DNA of 64,000 nucleotides from JAXMCI01 sp046349435 (GCA_046349435.1 JAXMCI010000007.1:1-64000), one strand, 5' to 3'; shown: positions 43,592-52,660, numbered from the stretch's first letter. Made by a program: numbers and translations. The notes: generated by a model not told the origin, from the sequence alone.

Positions 43592-44610
43592 CTCACCGCC
43601 TCCAGCCGCTCGCCCGCGGCGTCGAAATAGACCGGCCGGGTCAGCTCCAGCGCCACCTGGTCGCCGGCCCGCACCGGGGCGTGCGGGTCGGCCAGCGTCA
43701 CCAGCGCATGCCCGGCGAGATCGAGATGGACATGGCTCTGGTCGCCGAGATGCTCGACCCGGCGCACCGTCGCCACCGTGCCGCCGCCGCGGGCCGGCGT
43801 GAAGCGGAGATGCTCGGTGCGCACGCCGATGGTGCGGGTGGCGGCCGGCGCGCCGGGGGCCGGCAGCAGCCCGGCCGGCACCAGGTTGATCGCCGGGGTG
43901 CCGAGCCGCGCCGCGACATAGACGTTCTGCGGCTGCTCGTAGACCTCGCGCGGCGTGCCGAGCTGGACCAGCCGGCCGTCGGCGATGACGCCGATGCGGG
44001 ACGCCAGCGTCATCGCCTCGATCTGGTCGTGGGTGACGTAGAGGATGGTGGCGCCGAGCTCCTCCTGGACGCGCTTCAGCTCGAGCCGCAGCTCCGAGCG
44101 CAGCTTGGCGTCGAGCGAGGAGAGCGGCTCGTCCATCAGGTAGATCGAGGGCTGGCGCACCAGCGCCCGGCCGATCGCGACGCGCTGCATCTCGCCGCCC
44201 GAGAGCCGGGTCGCCTTGTTGGCGAGCTTGGCCTCGATGTGCAGCAGCTGCGCCACCGCCTTGACGCGGCGGTCGATCTCCGCCGCCGGCACCCGGCGCG
44301 CCGGCGAGCGCAGCGGGAAGGCCAGGTTCTCGTACACCGAGAGGTGCGGGTAGAGCGAATATTGCTGGAAGACGAAGGCGACGTCGCGGGCCGAGGGCGG
44401 CAGCCCGTCGACCGGCCGGCCGCCGATCGAGACGCGGCCGGCCTCGGCGCGCTCCAGCCCGGCGATCAGGCGCAGCGTGGTGGTCTTCCCGGCGCCCGTG
44501 GGGCCGAGCAGAACCACCAGCTCGCCATCGGCGATCGACAGGCTGAGATCGGACACCGCGACGGTCTGGCCGAAGCGCTTGGTGACGCGATCGAGCACCA
44601 CCTCTGCCAT
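43588..44610 (-). CDS. ABC transporter ATP-binding protein (MalK/UgpC type), second ATPase
   Basis: 340 aa. Walker A is GPTGAGKTTTLR, the signature LSGGEMQRVAIGRAL, Walker B YLMDEPLSSLDAKLR, and a C-terminal TOBE/OB-fold follows. Such ATPases energise import of sugars and polyols. The operon holds a second, different ATPase (44610-45701), as in the rhizobial GlpS/GlpT glycerol transporter, so the two probably form a heterodimer. One-base overlap with that gene. Confidence 0.92.
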   Translation of the reverse strand: MAEVVLDRVTKRFGQTVAVSDLSLSIADGELVVLLGPTGAGKTTTLRLIAGLERAEAGRVSIGGRPVDGLPPSARDVAFVFQQYSLYPHLSVYENLAFPLRSPARRVPAAEIDRRVKAVAQLLHIEAKLANKATRLSGGEMQRVAIGRALVRQPSIYLMDEPLSSLDAKLRSELRLELKRVQEELGATILYVTHDQIEAMTLASRIGVIADGRLVQLGTPREVYEQPQNVYVAARLGTPAINLVPAGLLPAPGAPAATRTIGVRTEHLRFTPARGGGTVATVRRVEHLGDQSHVHLDLAGHALVTLADPHAPVRAGDQVALELTRPVYFDAAGERLEAVR

Positions 44611-45701
44611 CAGGCGGCTCCCTCGGTGAGGGCGCTGCGCAGCGCCCGCCCGCTGGCGCCGTCGAACAGCGACAGCCGCTCGGCGACCAGCCGCAGCCCG
44701 ACCGTCTCGCCGGCCCGCGCCGGCTGGGCCGAGGGCAGGCGCGCCCGGACCTGGCCGCTCTCGGTGTCGATGGTCACCACCTGGGTGGTGCCGAGATACT
44801 CGACGCCGAACACCCGGCCGCGCAGCGCCGCGGCATCGTCGAGCAGGATGTGCTCCGGCCGCACGCCCAGCACCAGCGGCCCGGGGCCGCGATCCTCGCG
44901 GATCTCCGGCACGGCGATGTCGGCGGGACCGATGCGCACGCCGCGCTCGCCCCGCGCCACCTTGCCCTCGAAGCGCAGGAAGCCCATCGGCGGCGAGCCG
45001 ATGAAGTCGGCGACGAACATGCTGACCGGCCGGTCGTAGATCTCCTGCGGCTGGCCGACCTGCTCGATCACCCCGCGGTTCATCACCGCGATGTAGTCGG
45101 CCATCGACATGGCCTCGAGCTGGTCGTGGGTGACGTAGACGGTGGTCGCGCGGATCCGGTCATGCAGGTCGCGCAGCTCGCCGCACATCAGGTGGCGGAA
45201 CTCGGACTCGAGGGCGCCCAGGGGCTCGTCCATCAGGAAGCACATCGGGCGGCGGACGATGGCGCGGCCGAGCGCGACGCGCTGGCGGTCGCCGCCCGAG
45301 AGCCCCGAGACGCGGCGGTCGAGCAGCCCGTCGATGCGCAGCAGCTTCGCCGTCTCCGCGACCCGCTGCCGGATCTCCGACCGCTTCATGCCCTGGCAGC
45401 GCAGCGGGAAGCCGATGTTCTGCCGCACGTTCATGTGCGGGTAGAGGGCGAAGAGCTGGAACACGAAGGCGATGTCGCGCTCGGCGGCGCGGCGGAAGGT
45501 GACGTCCTCGCCGCCGAGCAGGATGCGGCCCGAGGTCGGCAGCTCGAGGCCGGCGATCATCCGCAGGGTCGTCGTCTTGCCGCAGCCCGACGGCCCGAGC
45601 AGCACGAAGAACGAGCCGTCCGGGATGGTCATCGTCGAATCGCGGACCGCGACGAACTGGTCGAAGGCCTTGTGCAGCTGCTCGATGCGGATCTCGGCCA
45701 T
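44610..45701 (-). CDS. ABC transporter ATP-binding protein (MalK/UgpC type), first ATPase
   Basis: 363 aa. Walker A GPSGCGKTTTLR, signature LSGGDRQRVALGRAI, Walker B FLMDEPLGALESEFR, then a regulatory TOBE domain ending in EGAA. Walker B is followed by ESEF where most MalK-like proteins have DAKL; the neighbouring ATPase has the usual form. This difference fits a heterodimeric pair of unequal ATPases. A 6-base gap separates it from the small membrane-protein gene upstream. Confidence 0.92.
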   Translation of the reverse strand: MAEIRIEQLHKAFDQFVAVRDSTMTIPDGSFFVLLGPSGCGKTTTLRMIAGLELPTSGRILLGGEDVTFRRAAERDIAFVFQLFALYPHMNVRQNIGFPLRCQGMKRSEIRQRVAETAKLLRIDGLLDRRVSGLSGGDRQRVALGRAIVRRPMCFLMDEPLGALESEFRHLMCGELRDLHDRIRATTVYVTHDQLEAMSMADYIAVMNRGVIEQVGQPQEIYDRPVSMFVADFIGSPPMGFLRFEGKVARGERGVRIGPADIAVPEIREDRGPGPLVLGVRPEHILLDDAAALRGRVFGVEYLGTTQVVTIDTESGQVRARLPSAQPARAGETVGLRLVAERLSLFDGASGRALRSALTEGAA

Positions 45702-45707
45702 CTCAGC

Positions 45708-45878
45708 CTATTCCGGGAAGTGGCTGACCACGACGAACCCCAGCGTGCCGGCCAGGATCACGACGAAGGAGTGGGTGTAGAGCCAGAGCGAGAGCGGCTG
45801 CATCAGCATGACGACGCCGGCCGCGATCAGCACCATGGCGGCCATCTCCCAGGGGCCGCGGCGGAACAGCGCCCTCAT
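45708..45878 (-). CDS. Tiny membrane protein of the ABC operon (GlpU-like position)
   Basis: 56 aa: MRALFRRGPWEMAAMVLIAAG, a first helix, then a second hydrophobic stretch HSFVVILAGTLGFVVVSHF. The ATG overlaps the upstream permease stop (ATGA), and the ATPase gene begins 6 bases downstream, so it is a real member of the operon. Rhizobial glycerol transporters carry an unexplained small membrane gene (glpU) after the permeases. The correspondence is by position and topology only; this protein is shorter. Confidence 0.75.
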   Translation of the reverse strand: MRALFRRGPWEMAAMVLIAAGVVMLMQPLSLWLYTHSFVVILAGTLGFVVVSHFPE

Positions 45879-46825
45879 TTGCGCACCGCGCCGAAGGTGA
45901 TGCCGCGCAGCAGGTGCTTCCTGAGCAGCACGGTGAAGATGACGATCGGGATCAGGAACAGAGTCGTGGCGGCCGCCACCGCCGGCCAGTCCTGGCCGCC
46001 CTCACCGATGATGAAGGGGATGAAGGGCGGCATGGTCTGGGCGTCGCCGGAGGTCAGCAGCACGGCGAAGGCGTACTCGTTCCAGGAGAAGATCAGGCAG
46101 AAGATGGCGGTGGCGGCGATGCCGGTGGTCGCCTGCGGCAGCACCACCTTGAAGAAGGCGTGCAGCCGGCTGTAGCCGTCGACCATCGCCGCCTCCTCGT
46201 ACTCGCGCGGGATCTCGTCGATGAAGCCCTTGAGCAGCCAGACGGCGAGCGAGACGTTGACCGCGGTGTAGAGCAGGATCATGCCGAGCTTGGTGTCGGT
46301 GAGGCCGAGCTCGCGGTACATCAGGTAGATCGGGATCGCCACCGCGATCGGCGGCATCATCCGGGTCGACAGGATGAAGAACAGCAGGTCGTCGGCCAGC
46401 GGCACCTTGAAGCGCGAGAAGGCGTAGGCGGCGAGCGTGCCGAGGAAGACCGCCAGGAAGGTCGAGCCGAAGCCGATCACCAGCGAGTTGACGAAGCGCG
46501 GGATGACCTTGGACGGCCCGGCGATCACCATGTTGCGCGAGCGCACCAGCCGCTCGACCCAGCCCTGCGGCGGCGGCAGGCTGGCGATGAACTCCGGCGT
46601 CTGCCGGGTGCGGATGGTGAAGAGGTTCACATAGCCCTCGAGCGAGGGCGAGAAGACGATCTTCGGCGGGTAGGCGATCGAGTCGTCGGGCGTCTTGAAG
46701 CTGGTGACGACGATCCACAGCAGCGGCACCAGGGTGATCACCGCATAGAGCACCACCAGCACGCCGGCGATCCATTTGGAGCGCGCCGAGGGCTCGACGA
46801 TCGAATGGGCCGTGGTCGCGCTCAT
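45875..46825 (-). CDS. ABC transporter permease, MalG-like
   Basis: 316 aa with six hydrophobic segments. The EAA loop that contacts the ATPase is EYEEAAMVDGYSRLHAFFKVVLPQATTGIAA. An atypical insertion between helices 1 and 2 (SPSLEGYVNLFTIRTRQTPEFIASLPPPQGWVERL, periplasmic) is longer than in most MalG proteins. ATG 46825 overlaps the stop of the partner permease (ATGA). Confidence 0.92.
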   Translation of the reverse strand: MSATTAHSIVEPSARSKWIAGVLVVLYAVITLVPLLWIVVTSFKTPDDSIAYPPKIVFSPSLEGYVNLFTIRTRQTPEFIASLPPPQGWVERLVRSRNMVIAGPSKVIPRFVNSLVIGFGSTFLAVFLGTLAAYAFSRFKVPLADDLLFFILSTRMMPPIAVAIPIYLMYRELGLTDTKLGMILLYTAVNVSLAVWLLKGFIDEIPREYEEAAMVDGYSRLHAFFKVVLPQATTGIAATAIFCLIFSWNEYAFAVLLTSGDAQTMPPFIPFIIGEGGQDWPAVAAATTLFLIPIVIFTVLLRKHLLRGITFGAVRK

Positions 46826-47775
46826 CGCTGCTTCACCCGGTTCAGCACCTTGACGTAGATGTTGGCCAGCCCGAAGACGGTGACGAAGAGGATGATGGCG
46901 AAGGCCGAGGAATAGCCGGTCTGCCATTTCTCGAAGGCGGCCCGCTTCAGGGTGATCGAGGCCACCTCGGTGACCGAGCCCGGCCCGCCCGAGGTCAGCA
47001 GGTTGACCATGTCGAACATCTTGAAGTTCTCGATGCCGCGGAACAGCGTCGCCAGCATCAGGAACGGCATCACCATCGGCAGCGTGATCGACCAGAAGCG
47101 GCGCCACGCCGACGCGCGGTCGACCTCGGCCGCCTCGTAGATGTAGTCGGGGATCGAGCGCAGGCCGGCGAGGCAGATCAGCATGACGTAGGGCGTCCAC
47201 ATCCAGGCATCGACCAGCACGATGCTCCAGGGCGCCAGGTCGACGTCGCCGATCATCTGGAACGAGCCGGGATCCATCCCGGTGAAGAAGGAGACCACGT
47301 CGTTGAACAGGCCGATCTGCGGCTGGAACAGGAAGGCCCAGAAATTGCCCACCACGGCGGGCGACAGCATGATCGGCAGCAGGATGATCGTGGTCCAGAA
47401 GCTGTGGCCGCGGAAGCGCCGGTTGATCAGCAGCGCCAGCGCGAAGCCCAGCAGCACCTCGATGACGATCGACCAGACGACGAAGTGCGCGGTCGCCCGC
47501 ATCGCCGCCCAGACGTCCTCGTCGTTGAGGATGTCGAGGTAGTTGCCGAGGCCGATGTTGCGCACCGGCCGGTTCGGCATGTTCGACTTGTAGTTCGTGA
47601 AGGAGAGCTGGATCGTCCAGATCAGCGGGAAGATGTTGATCGCCAGCAGCAGCAGGACGGTGGGGGTGATGAACAGCCAGGCGATCGCCCGGTCGGGCAG
47701 GCCGCGCAGGCCGCGCGCCGGCGGCGCGGCGCCGCTGCCCGTCGCGATGCCATTGAGGGGGTTGCTGAGCGCCAT
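46822..47775 (-). CDS. ABC transporter permease, MalF-like
   Basis: 317 aa with six main hydrophobic segments. The EAA-type loop is YEAAEVDRASAWRRFWSITLPMVMPFLM. Together with the next permease it forms the channel for the solute delivered by the binding protein 122 bases upstream. The gap between them contains two strong hairpins that may lower expression of permeases relative to the binding protein. Confidence 0.92.
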   Translation of the reverse strand: MALSNPLNGIATGSGAAPPARGLRGLPDRAIAWLFITPTVLLLLAINIFPLIWTIQLSFTNYKSNMPNRPVRNIGLGNYLDILNDEDVWAAMRATAHFVVWSIVIEVLLGFALALLINRRFRGHSFWTTIILLPIMLSPAVVGNFWAFLFQPQIGLFNDVVSFFTGMDPGSFQMIGDVDLAPWSIVLVDAWMWTPYVMLICLAGLRSIPDYIYEAAEVDRASAWRRFWSITLPMVMPFLMLATLFRGIENFKMFDMVNLLTSGGPGSVTEVASITLKRAAFEKWQTGYSSAFAIILFVTVFGLANIYVKVLNRVKQR

Positions 47776-47826
47776 CGCCGTCTCGTGACCTGCCGGGTTC
47801 CGCCTGGAGCCCGCCTACCCGATTGG

Positions 47827-47881
47827 CTGCGGGCTTTGCCCGCAGGGGGGCCGCCCCCGGCGCCCGCGTACGGGCGCCGGG
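47827..47881 (-). other. Two stable hairpins between binding-protein and permease genes
   Basis: CTGCGGGC-TTT-GCCCGCAG (47827-47845) and an 11-bp stem CCCGGCGCCCG-CGTA-CGGGCGCCGGG (47856-47881) follow the binding-protein stop at 47898. No T-run follows on the minus strand. Such hairpins commonly stabilise the 3' end of binding-protein mRNA and attenuate what follows. Confidence 0.65.
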
Positions 47882-47897
47882 AACGACCGGGAGAGTA

Positions 47898-49229
47898 CTA
47901 GAGCTTGCCTTCGTCCTTGAAGACCTTGGTCCAGTCCTTGATCAGCAGGTCCAGCGCCTCCTTGGCGGTGCCCTTGTCGGCCACCACGAAGTCGTGGATC
48001 CGCTTCTGCATGGCGAGCATCAGCTCGGCATAGGCGGGCTCCGCCCAGAAGTCCTTGACGATGCCCATCGAGACCAGGAAGTCGGCGGCGAACGGCGCGC
48101 TCTTCGGGAAGCTCGGGTCGTTCAGCACCGACTTGGCGCAGGAATAGCCGCCCAGCGACCACCACTTCTTCTGCACGTCGCCCTGGGCGAACCACTTGAT
48201 GTACTGCAGCGCGTCGTCCTTGTGGTCGGAGTAGGAGACCACCGAGATGCCCTGCCCGCCGAGCTGGGTGAAGTGATCCTTCTCGGCCGGGTTGACGAAG
48301 AAGCCGATCTTGTCGCCGCCGACGTTCGGGTCCTTGTAGAGGCCCGGGAAGAAGGCGAACCAGTTCATCTGCATGGCGACCTGGCCCGACTTGAAGGCGT
48401 CGAGGCCCTCGGACATGTAGGCGTTGGTCATGCCGGGCGCGGTGCAGCACTTGTAGAGCGACTTGTAGAACTCGAGGCCGGCGACGGCGCCGGGCGAGTT
48501 CACGAAGCCCTCCATGTGATAGGGCTTCTCCGGGTCGTCGTACTTGAAGCCCCAGTCGTAGAGGACGTTGTTCACGCCCATGGTGATGCCCTCGGAGCCG
48601 CGCTCCGTGTAGATGTAGGCGCCGTAGACCTTCTTGCCGTCGATCTCGCGGCCCTGGAAGAACTCGGCGATCTGCTTCAGCTCGTCATAGGTCTTGGGCG
48701 GGACGAGGTCGCGATTGTACTTCTTCTTGAACTCGGCCTGGATCTCCGGCCGCGCGAACCAGTCCTTGCGGTAGGTCCAGCCGACCGCGTCGCCCATCGC
48801 CGGCAGCGCCCAGTAGTTCGGCGTGTTCTTCGGCCATTCGGAGTAGCCGAGGACCGTCGCCGGCATGAAGTCATCCATCGAGATGCCTTCCTTGGCGAAG
48901 AAGTCGTTCAGCTTGACGTAGTGGCCGTTCTCCGCCGCGCCGCCGATCCACTGGCTGTCGCCGATGATCAGGTCGCACAGCTTGCCGTGCGAGTTGAGCT
49001 CGTTGAGGAAGCGGTCGGCGTAGCTGGTCCACGGCACGAACTCGAACTTCATCTCGATGCCGGTCTTGGCCGTGAAGTCCTTCGACAGCTCGACCAGCGC
49101 ATTTGCCGGGTCCCACGCCGCCCAGCACAGGGTCAGCTGCTTGGCCTCCGCCTGGGACGGCGTCCCGGCGAGCGCTGCGGCGATCCCGAGCGCCGCTGCG
49201 CCCAGGGCCGACTTGAACGCGAGTTTCAT
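47898..49229 (-). CDS. Extracellular solute-binding protein (family 1, sugar/polyol ABC importer)
   Basis: 443 aa. GGGAGGAG precedes the ATG. The signal peptide MKLAFKSALGAAALGIAAAL ends near AEA. The mature protein starts KQLTLCWAAWDPANALVELSKDFTAKTG, a MalE-like fold start, and continues with a Tyr/Trp-rich binding region. It is the first gene of the dha operon. At 443 aa it is shorter than the roughly 575-aa rhizobial GlpV, so glycerol is not certain; a ketose or polyol feeding the Dha kinase is likely. Confidence 0.92.
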   Translation of the reverse strand: MKLAFKSALGAAALGIAAALAGTPSQAEAKQLTLCWAAWDPANALVELSKDFTAKTGIEMKFEFVPWTSYADRFLNELNSHGKLCDLIIGDSQWIGGAAENGHYVKLNDFFAKEGISMDDFMPATVLGYSEWPKNTPNYWALPAMGDAVGWTYRKDWFARPEIQAEFKKKYNRDLVPPKTYDELKQIAEFFQGREIDGKKVYGAYIYTERGSEGITMGVNNVLYDWGFKYDDPEKPYHMEGFVNSPGAVAGLEFYKSLYKCCTAPGMTNAYMSEGLDAFKSGQVAMQMNWFAFFPGLYKDPNVGGDKIGFFVNPAEKDHFTQLGGQGISVVSYSDHKDDALQYIKWFAQGDVQKKWWSLGGYSCAKSVLNDPSFPKSAPFAADFLVSMGIVKDFWAEPAYAELMLAMQKRIHDFVVADKGTAKEALDLLIKDWTKVFKDEGKL

Positions 49230-49380
49230 GCTCTCCTCCCTCCTTGGCGCCTCGCTCGAGGTCGCCGGTGCGTCGAGCTCGCCGGCGGCCGGCCGTCCCG
49301 GTCGCGCCCCGTGCTCGCCAAACTTCCCGATGGTCGCGTGTCCTGTCGTCCTCCGGCGCGGCGCCCGCGAGGCGCCGATG

Positions 49381-49414
49381 TTTAGTGATTTGGTTAGTGA
49401 CAACGTTTCACTAA
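49381..49414. promoter_or_regulatory. TTTAGTGA operator cluster upstream of the polyol operon
   Basis: The perfect palindrome TTAGTGA-CAACGTT-TCACTAA (49394-49414) lies beside a further half-site TTTAGTGA (49381-49388). Two more partial copies, GTTTAGTC (49483) and GTTTAGTGG (49534), occur in the same 320-bp gap 49230-49549, which holds no gene that I can see. Spacing and symmetry suggest a dimeric repressor (LacI- or GntR-like), but no such gene is adjacent. Confidence 0.6.
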
Positions 49415-49549
49415 ACACGGGACGCGTCAAGCGGCCGCGTGCGGCCAAGCCGCACATCGTCGATCAGGTCAGCATTTGCGACGTTTAGTCGAGTGGGTCG
49501 CGGGTCCGTCCGCCGGACGCGACCCGTCGCGGCTGTTTAGTGGACGGCC

Positions 49550-50737
49550 TCAGAGATCGAGGCGGGCATCCACCCAGGCGCCGCCCTGCCGGCTCGATTC
49601 GACGGCAGCGTGGATGAAGCGGACGCCGCGGGCGCCGTCCTCGACGGTCGGCACCAGCAGCGCCGCCGGATCGGGGGGCCGCCTCTCGAGCTTCGCCCAG
49701 ATCTGCTCGGCGAGGTCGCGATAGAGATTGGCGAAGCCCTCGAGATAGCCCTCGGGATGGCCGGGCGGCGTGCGGGTGGCGCGCGCCGCGGCCGCGGACA
49801 GGCCGCCGGTGCCGCGCGACAGGGTGCGCGGCGGCTCGCCGAGCGGCGTGAAGCGCAGCTGGTTGGGATGCTCCTGGCTCCAGTCGAGCCCGGCCTTCTC
49901 GCCATAGACGCGCAGCCGCAGGCCGTTCTCGTTGCCCGGCGCCACCTGGCTGGCCCAGAGCAGGCCCTTGGCGCCGCCTTCGTAGCGCAGCATCAGATGG
50001 ACGTTGTCGTCCAGCGTGCGGCCCGGCACGAAGCTGGCGAGGTCGGCCGCCAGCTTGTCGATGGCGAGGCCGGAGACGAAGCAGGCGAGGCTCTCAGCGT
50101 GGGTTCCGATGTCGCCGAGGCAGCCGCCGATGCCGGAGCGCGACGGGTCGGTGCGCCAGGCGGCCTGCTTGTGGCCGGTCTCCTCCAGCCGCGTGCTGAG
50201 CCAGTCCTGCACATACTCGACCTGGACCAGCCGGATGCGCCCGAGCTCGCCGGCCGCCACCATCTCGCGCGCCTGCCGGACCAGCGGATAGCCGGTGTAG
50301 TTGTGGGTCAGGCCGAACACCAGCCCGCTGCGCCGCACCGCCCGGACGAGATCGAGCGCGTCCTCCAGGCTGTTGGTCATCGGCTTGTCGCAGATCACGT
50401 GGATGCCGCGGTCGAGGAAGGCCCGCGCGATCGGGTGGTGGCTGTCGTTGGGGGTGACGATGGCGACCGCGTCGATGCCGTCCGGCCGCTTCGATTCCGC
50501 CTCCGCCATGGCGCGATAGTCGTCATAGGCGCGGTCGGCGGCGAGGCCGAGGTCGGCGGCGGAGTCGCGCGCCCGCTGCGGGTCGGCCGACAGCGCGCCG
50601 GCGACCAGCTCGTAGGCGTCGTCCATCCGGGCGCAGAGCCGGTGCACGGCGCCGATGAAGGCGCCGCGCCCGCCGCCCACCATGCCGAGCCGCAGCCGCC
50701 GATTGCGGCCGGTGCCGTCCTGCAGTCCGCCGACCAT
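49550..50737 (-). CDS. Gfo/Idh/MocA family oxidoreductase
   Basis: 395 aa. The Rossmann motif is LGMVGGGRGAFIGAVHR near residue 17. The catalytic-lysine motif reads ICDKPMTN where the family has EKP. GGCLGDIGTHAESLACFVSG supplies the His and Asp of the active site. Such enzymes oxidise sugars or inositols with NAD(P). The neighbouring TIM-barrel isomerase gene lies 29 bases upstream on the same strand, and the pairing is common in inositol and rare-sugar pathways. GGGAGGAGG precedes the ATG. Confidence 0.9.
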   Translation of the reverse strand: MVGGLQDGTGRNRRLRLGMVGGGRGAFIGAVHRLCARMDDAYELVAGALSADPQRARDSAADLGLAADRAYDDYRAMAEAESKRPDGIDAVAIVTPNDSHHPIARAFLDRGIHVICDKPMTNSLEDALDLVRAVRRSGLVFGLTHNYTGYPLVRQAREMVAAGELGRIRLVQVEYVQDWLSTRLEETGHKQAAWRTDPSRSGIGGCLGDIGTHAESLACFVSGLAIDKLAADLASFVPGRTLDDNVHLMLRYEGGAKGLLWASQVAPGNENGLRLRVYGEKAGLDWSQEHPNQLRFTPLGEPPRTLSRGTGGLSAAAARATRTPPGHPEGYLEGFANLYRDLAEQIWAKLERRPPDPAALLVPTVEDGARGVRFIHAAVESSRQGGAWVDARLDL

Positions 50738-50766
50738 GCGCCCTCCTCCCGGCTCCGTCGCCTCGG

Positions 50767-51819
50767 CTAGCTCAGCCCGAGGATCTTCCGGTTGTTCGAC
50801 TCATCGCCACGGCCGGCATAGTCGTCGAGGCCGCGATCGGTGATGCGGATGATGTGCGCGGCGATGAAGGGCGCGCCCTCGCGCGCGCCGTCCTCGGGAT
50901 GCTTGAGAGCGCATTCCCACTCCAGCACCGCCCAGCCGGGGTAGTCGTAGGCGGCGAGCTTGGAGAAGATCGCCGCGAAGTCGACCTGGCCGTCGCCCAG
51001 CGAGCGGAAGCGGCCGGCCCGCTTCACCCAGCTCTGGAAGCCGCCATAGACACCCTGGCGACCGGTGGGATTGAACTCCGCGTCCTTGACGTGGAAGGCG
51101 CGGATCCGCTCGTGGTAGATGTCGATATATTCGAGATAGTCGAGCTGCTGCAGCATGAAGTGGCTGGGGTCGTACAGCATCCGGCACCGCTGATGGTTGC
51201 CGACCCGGTCGAGGAACATCTCGTAGCTCACCCCGTCATGCAGGTCCTCGCCGGGGTGGATCTCGTAGCAGACGTCGACGCCGGCCTCGTCGAAGGCATC
51301 GAGGATCGGCTTCCAGCGCTTGGCCAGCTCGTCGAAGGCGGCTTCGACCAGTCCCGGCGGACGCGGCGGCCAGGGGTAGACATACGGCCAGGCCAGCGCC
51401 CCGGAGAAGGTCGCGTGCGTCGTCAGCCCGAGCCGACGGGACGCCTTGGCGGCCATCAGGCACTGCTCGACCGCCCAGGCCTGGCGGGCGGCCGGATTGC
51501 CGCGCACCTGCGGCGCGGCGAAGGCATCGAAGCCGAGGTCGTAGGCCGGATGGACGGCCACCAGCTGGCCCTGCAGGTGGGTCGAGAGCTCGGTGATCTC
51601 CAGCCCGTGCCCGGCCAGCGTGCCCTTGACCTCGTCGCAGTAGTCCTGGCTCTCCGCCGCGCGCTCGAGGTTGAACAGCCTGCCGTCCCACGAAGGGATC
51701 TGGACGCCCTTGTAGCCGAGCCCGGCGGCCCAGCCGCCGATGGCGTCCAGGCTGTCGAAGGGCGCCGCGTCGCCGGCGAACTGAGCGAGGAAGATGCCGG
51801 GTCCCTTGATCGTCCGCAT
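50767..51819 (-). CDS. Sugar phosphate isomerase/epimerase (xylose-isomerase-like TIM barrel)
   Basis: 350 aa. AP-endonuclease-2-type barrel: metal-binding residues in CYEIHPGEDLHD, MLYDPSHFMLQ, FHVKDAEF and the final EWE. ATG 51819 has GGGAGGAG 10 bases before it. Relatives epimerise or isomerise keto-sugars and inosose. It is probably cotranscribed with the Gfo/Idh gene downstream; together they suggest a two-step sugar or inositol conversion. Divergent from the RraA gene at 51953. Confidence 0.9.
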   Translation of the reverse strand: MRTIKGPGIFLAQFAGDAAPFDSLDAIGGWAAGLGYKGVQIPSWDGRLFNLERAAESQDYCDEVKGTLAGHGLEITELSTHLQGQLVAVHPAYDLGFDAFAAPQVRGNPAARQAWAVEQCLMAAKASRRLGLTTHATFSGALAWPYVYPWPPRPPGLVEAAFDELAKRWKPILDAFDEAGVDVCYEIHPGEDLHDGVSYEMFLDRVGNHQRCRMLYDPSHFMLQQLDYLEYIDIYHERIRAFHVKDAEFNPTGRQGVYGGFQSWVKRAGRFRSLGDGQVDFAAIFSKLAAYDYPGWAVLEWECALKHPEDGAREGAPFIAAHIIRITDRGLDDYAGRGDESNNRKILGLS

Positions 51820-51952
51820 GAGCCGTTCTCCTCCCGGTGGGCCGCGGCGGCGACGATAGCACCGTCGGCCGGAATGCGACCAGGGCCGTTCCACCGCGCC
51901 GGTGCCGGTGCTATGAAGGCCGCCGGGAGAAACGCCCACGAGGGACGAGGGG

Positions 51953-52660
51953 ATGACGGACGGGCCGCTCGACAAGGCGGAGCTGGCGGCGCTCGCCGGG
52001 CTCGACACGCCGACCGTGTGCAATGCGCTCGAGCTGCTGGTGCCGGCGCGGCGCGGCAGCTTCTTCACGACGCGGCCGCTGGTCTGCGCCCACCCCGGCC
52101 TGCCGCCGATCGTCGGCTATGCCCGGACCGCGACGATCCGCGCCACCCATCCCGCCGAGGAGAGCGCCGCCGCGCAGCGCGAGCGCCGGATGGCCTACTA
52201 CGCCCACGTCGCCGAGGGGCCGGGCCCGAACATCGTGGTGATCGAGGACATCGACGCCCAGCCCGGCTACGGCGCCTTCTGGGGCGAGGTCAACACCAAC
52301 ATCCACAAGGGGCTGGGCTGCCTCGGCGTGATCACCAGCGGCAGCATCCGCGACCTGCCGGTCAATGCCGAGGGCTTCCAGCTGCTCGCCGGCAGCGTCG
52401 GCCCGTCCCACGCCTATGTCCATGTCGAGGCGATCGGCACCACGGTGACCGTGCACGGCATGACGGTATCGCCCGGCGACCTCATCCATGCCGACCTGCA
52501 CGGCGCGGTGGTGATCCCGCACGCGGTCGCCCGCGGCGTGGTCGAGGCGGCCGCCCGCATCGCGCGACGCGAGGCGGTGATCATCGCCGCCGCCAAGGCG
52601 CCGGGCTTCAGCTACCAGGTGCTCGCCGAGACGCTGCGGCGGGCGGACGAGATTCACTGA
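51953..52660 (+). CDS. RraA family protein (aldolase/dimethylmenaquinone-methyltransferase-like)
   Basis: 235 aa, second RraA-like gene of the window. The motif GEVNTNIHKGLGCLGVITSGSIRDL ends with the Arg-Asp metal/substrate site, with Ser-Gly-Ser in place of the usual Cys-Asp-Gly. LDTPTVCNALELL at the N-terminus is typical of the larger RraA-like sugar-acid enzymes. Function could be aldolase or decarboxylase on a sugar-acid. It begins a plus-strand group with SMP-30 and DUF3237 genes. Confidence 0.83.
   Translation: MTDGPLDKAELAALAGLDTPTVCNALELLVPARRGSFFTTRPLVCAHPGLPPIVGYARTATIRATHPAEESAAAQRERRMAYYAHVAEGPGPNIVVIEDIDAQPGYGAFWGEVNTNIHKGLGCLGVITSGSIRDLPVNAEGFQLLAGSVGPSHAYVHVEAIGTTVTVHGMTVSPGDLIHADLHGAVVIPHAVARGVVEAAARIARREAVIIAAAKAPGFSYQVLAETLRRADEIH

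Noticed and set aside
43588..49229. Glycerol (GlpSTPQUV) transporter as a firm call
   Set aside because: The two-ATPase layout fits, but the binding protein is much shorter than rhizobial GlpV and no glpD is in the operon.
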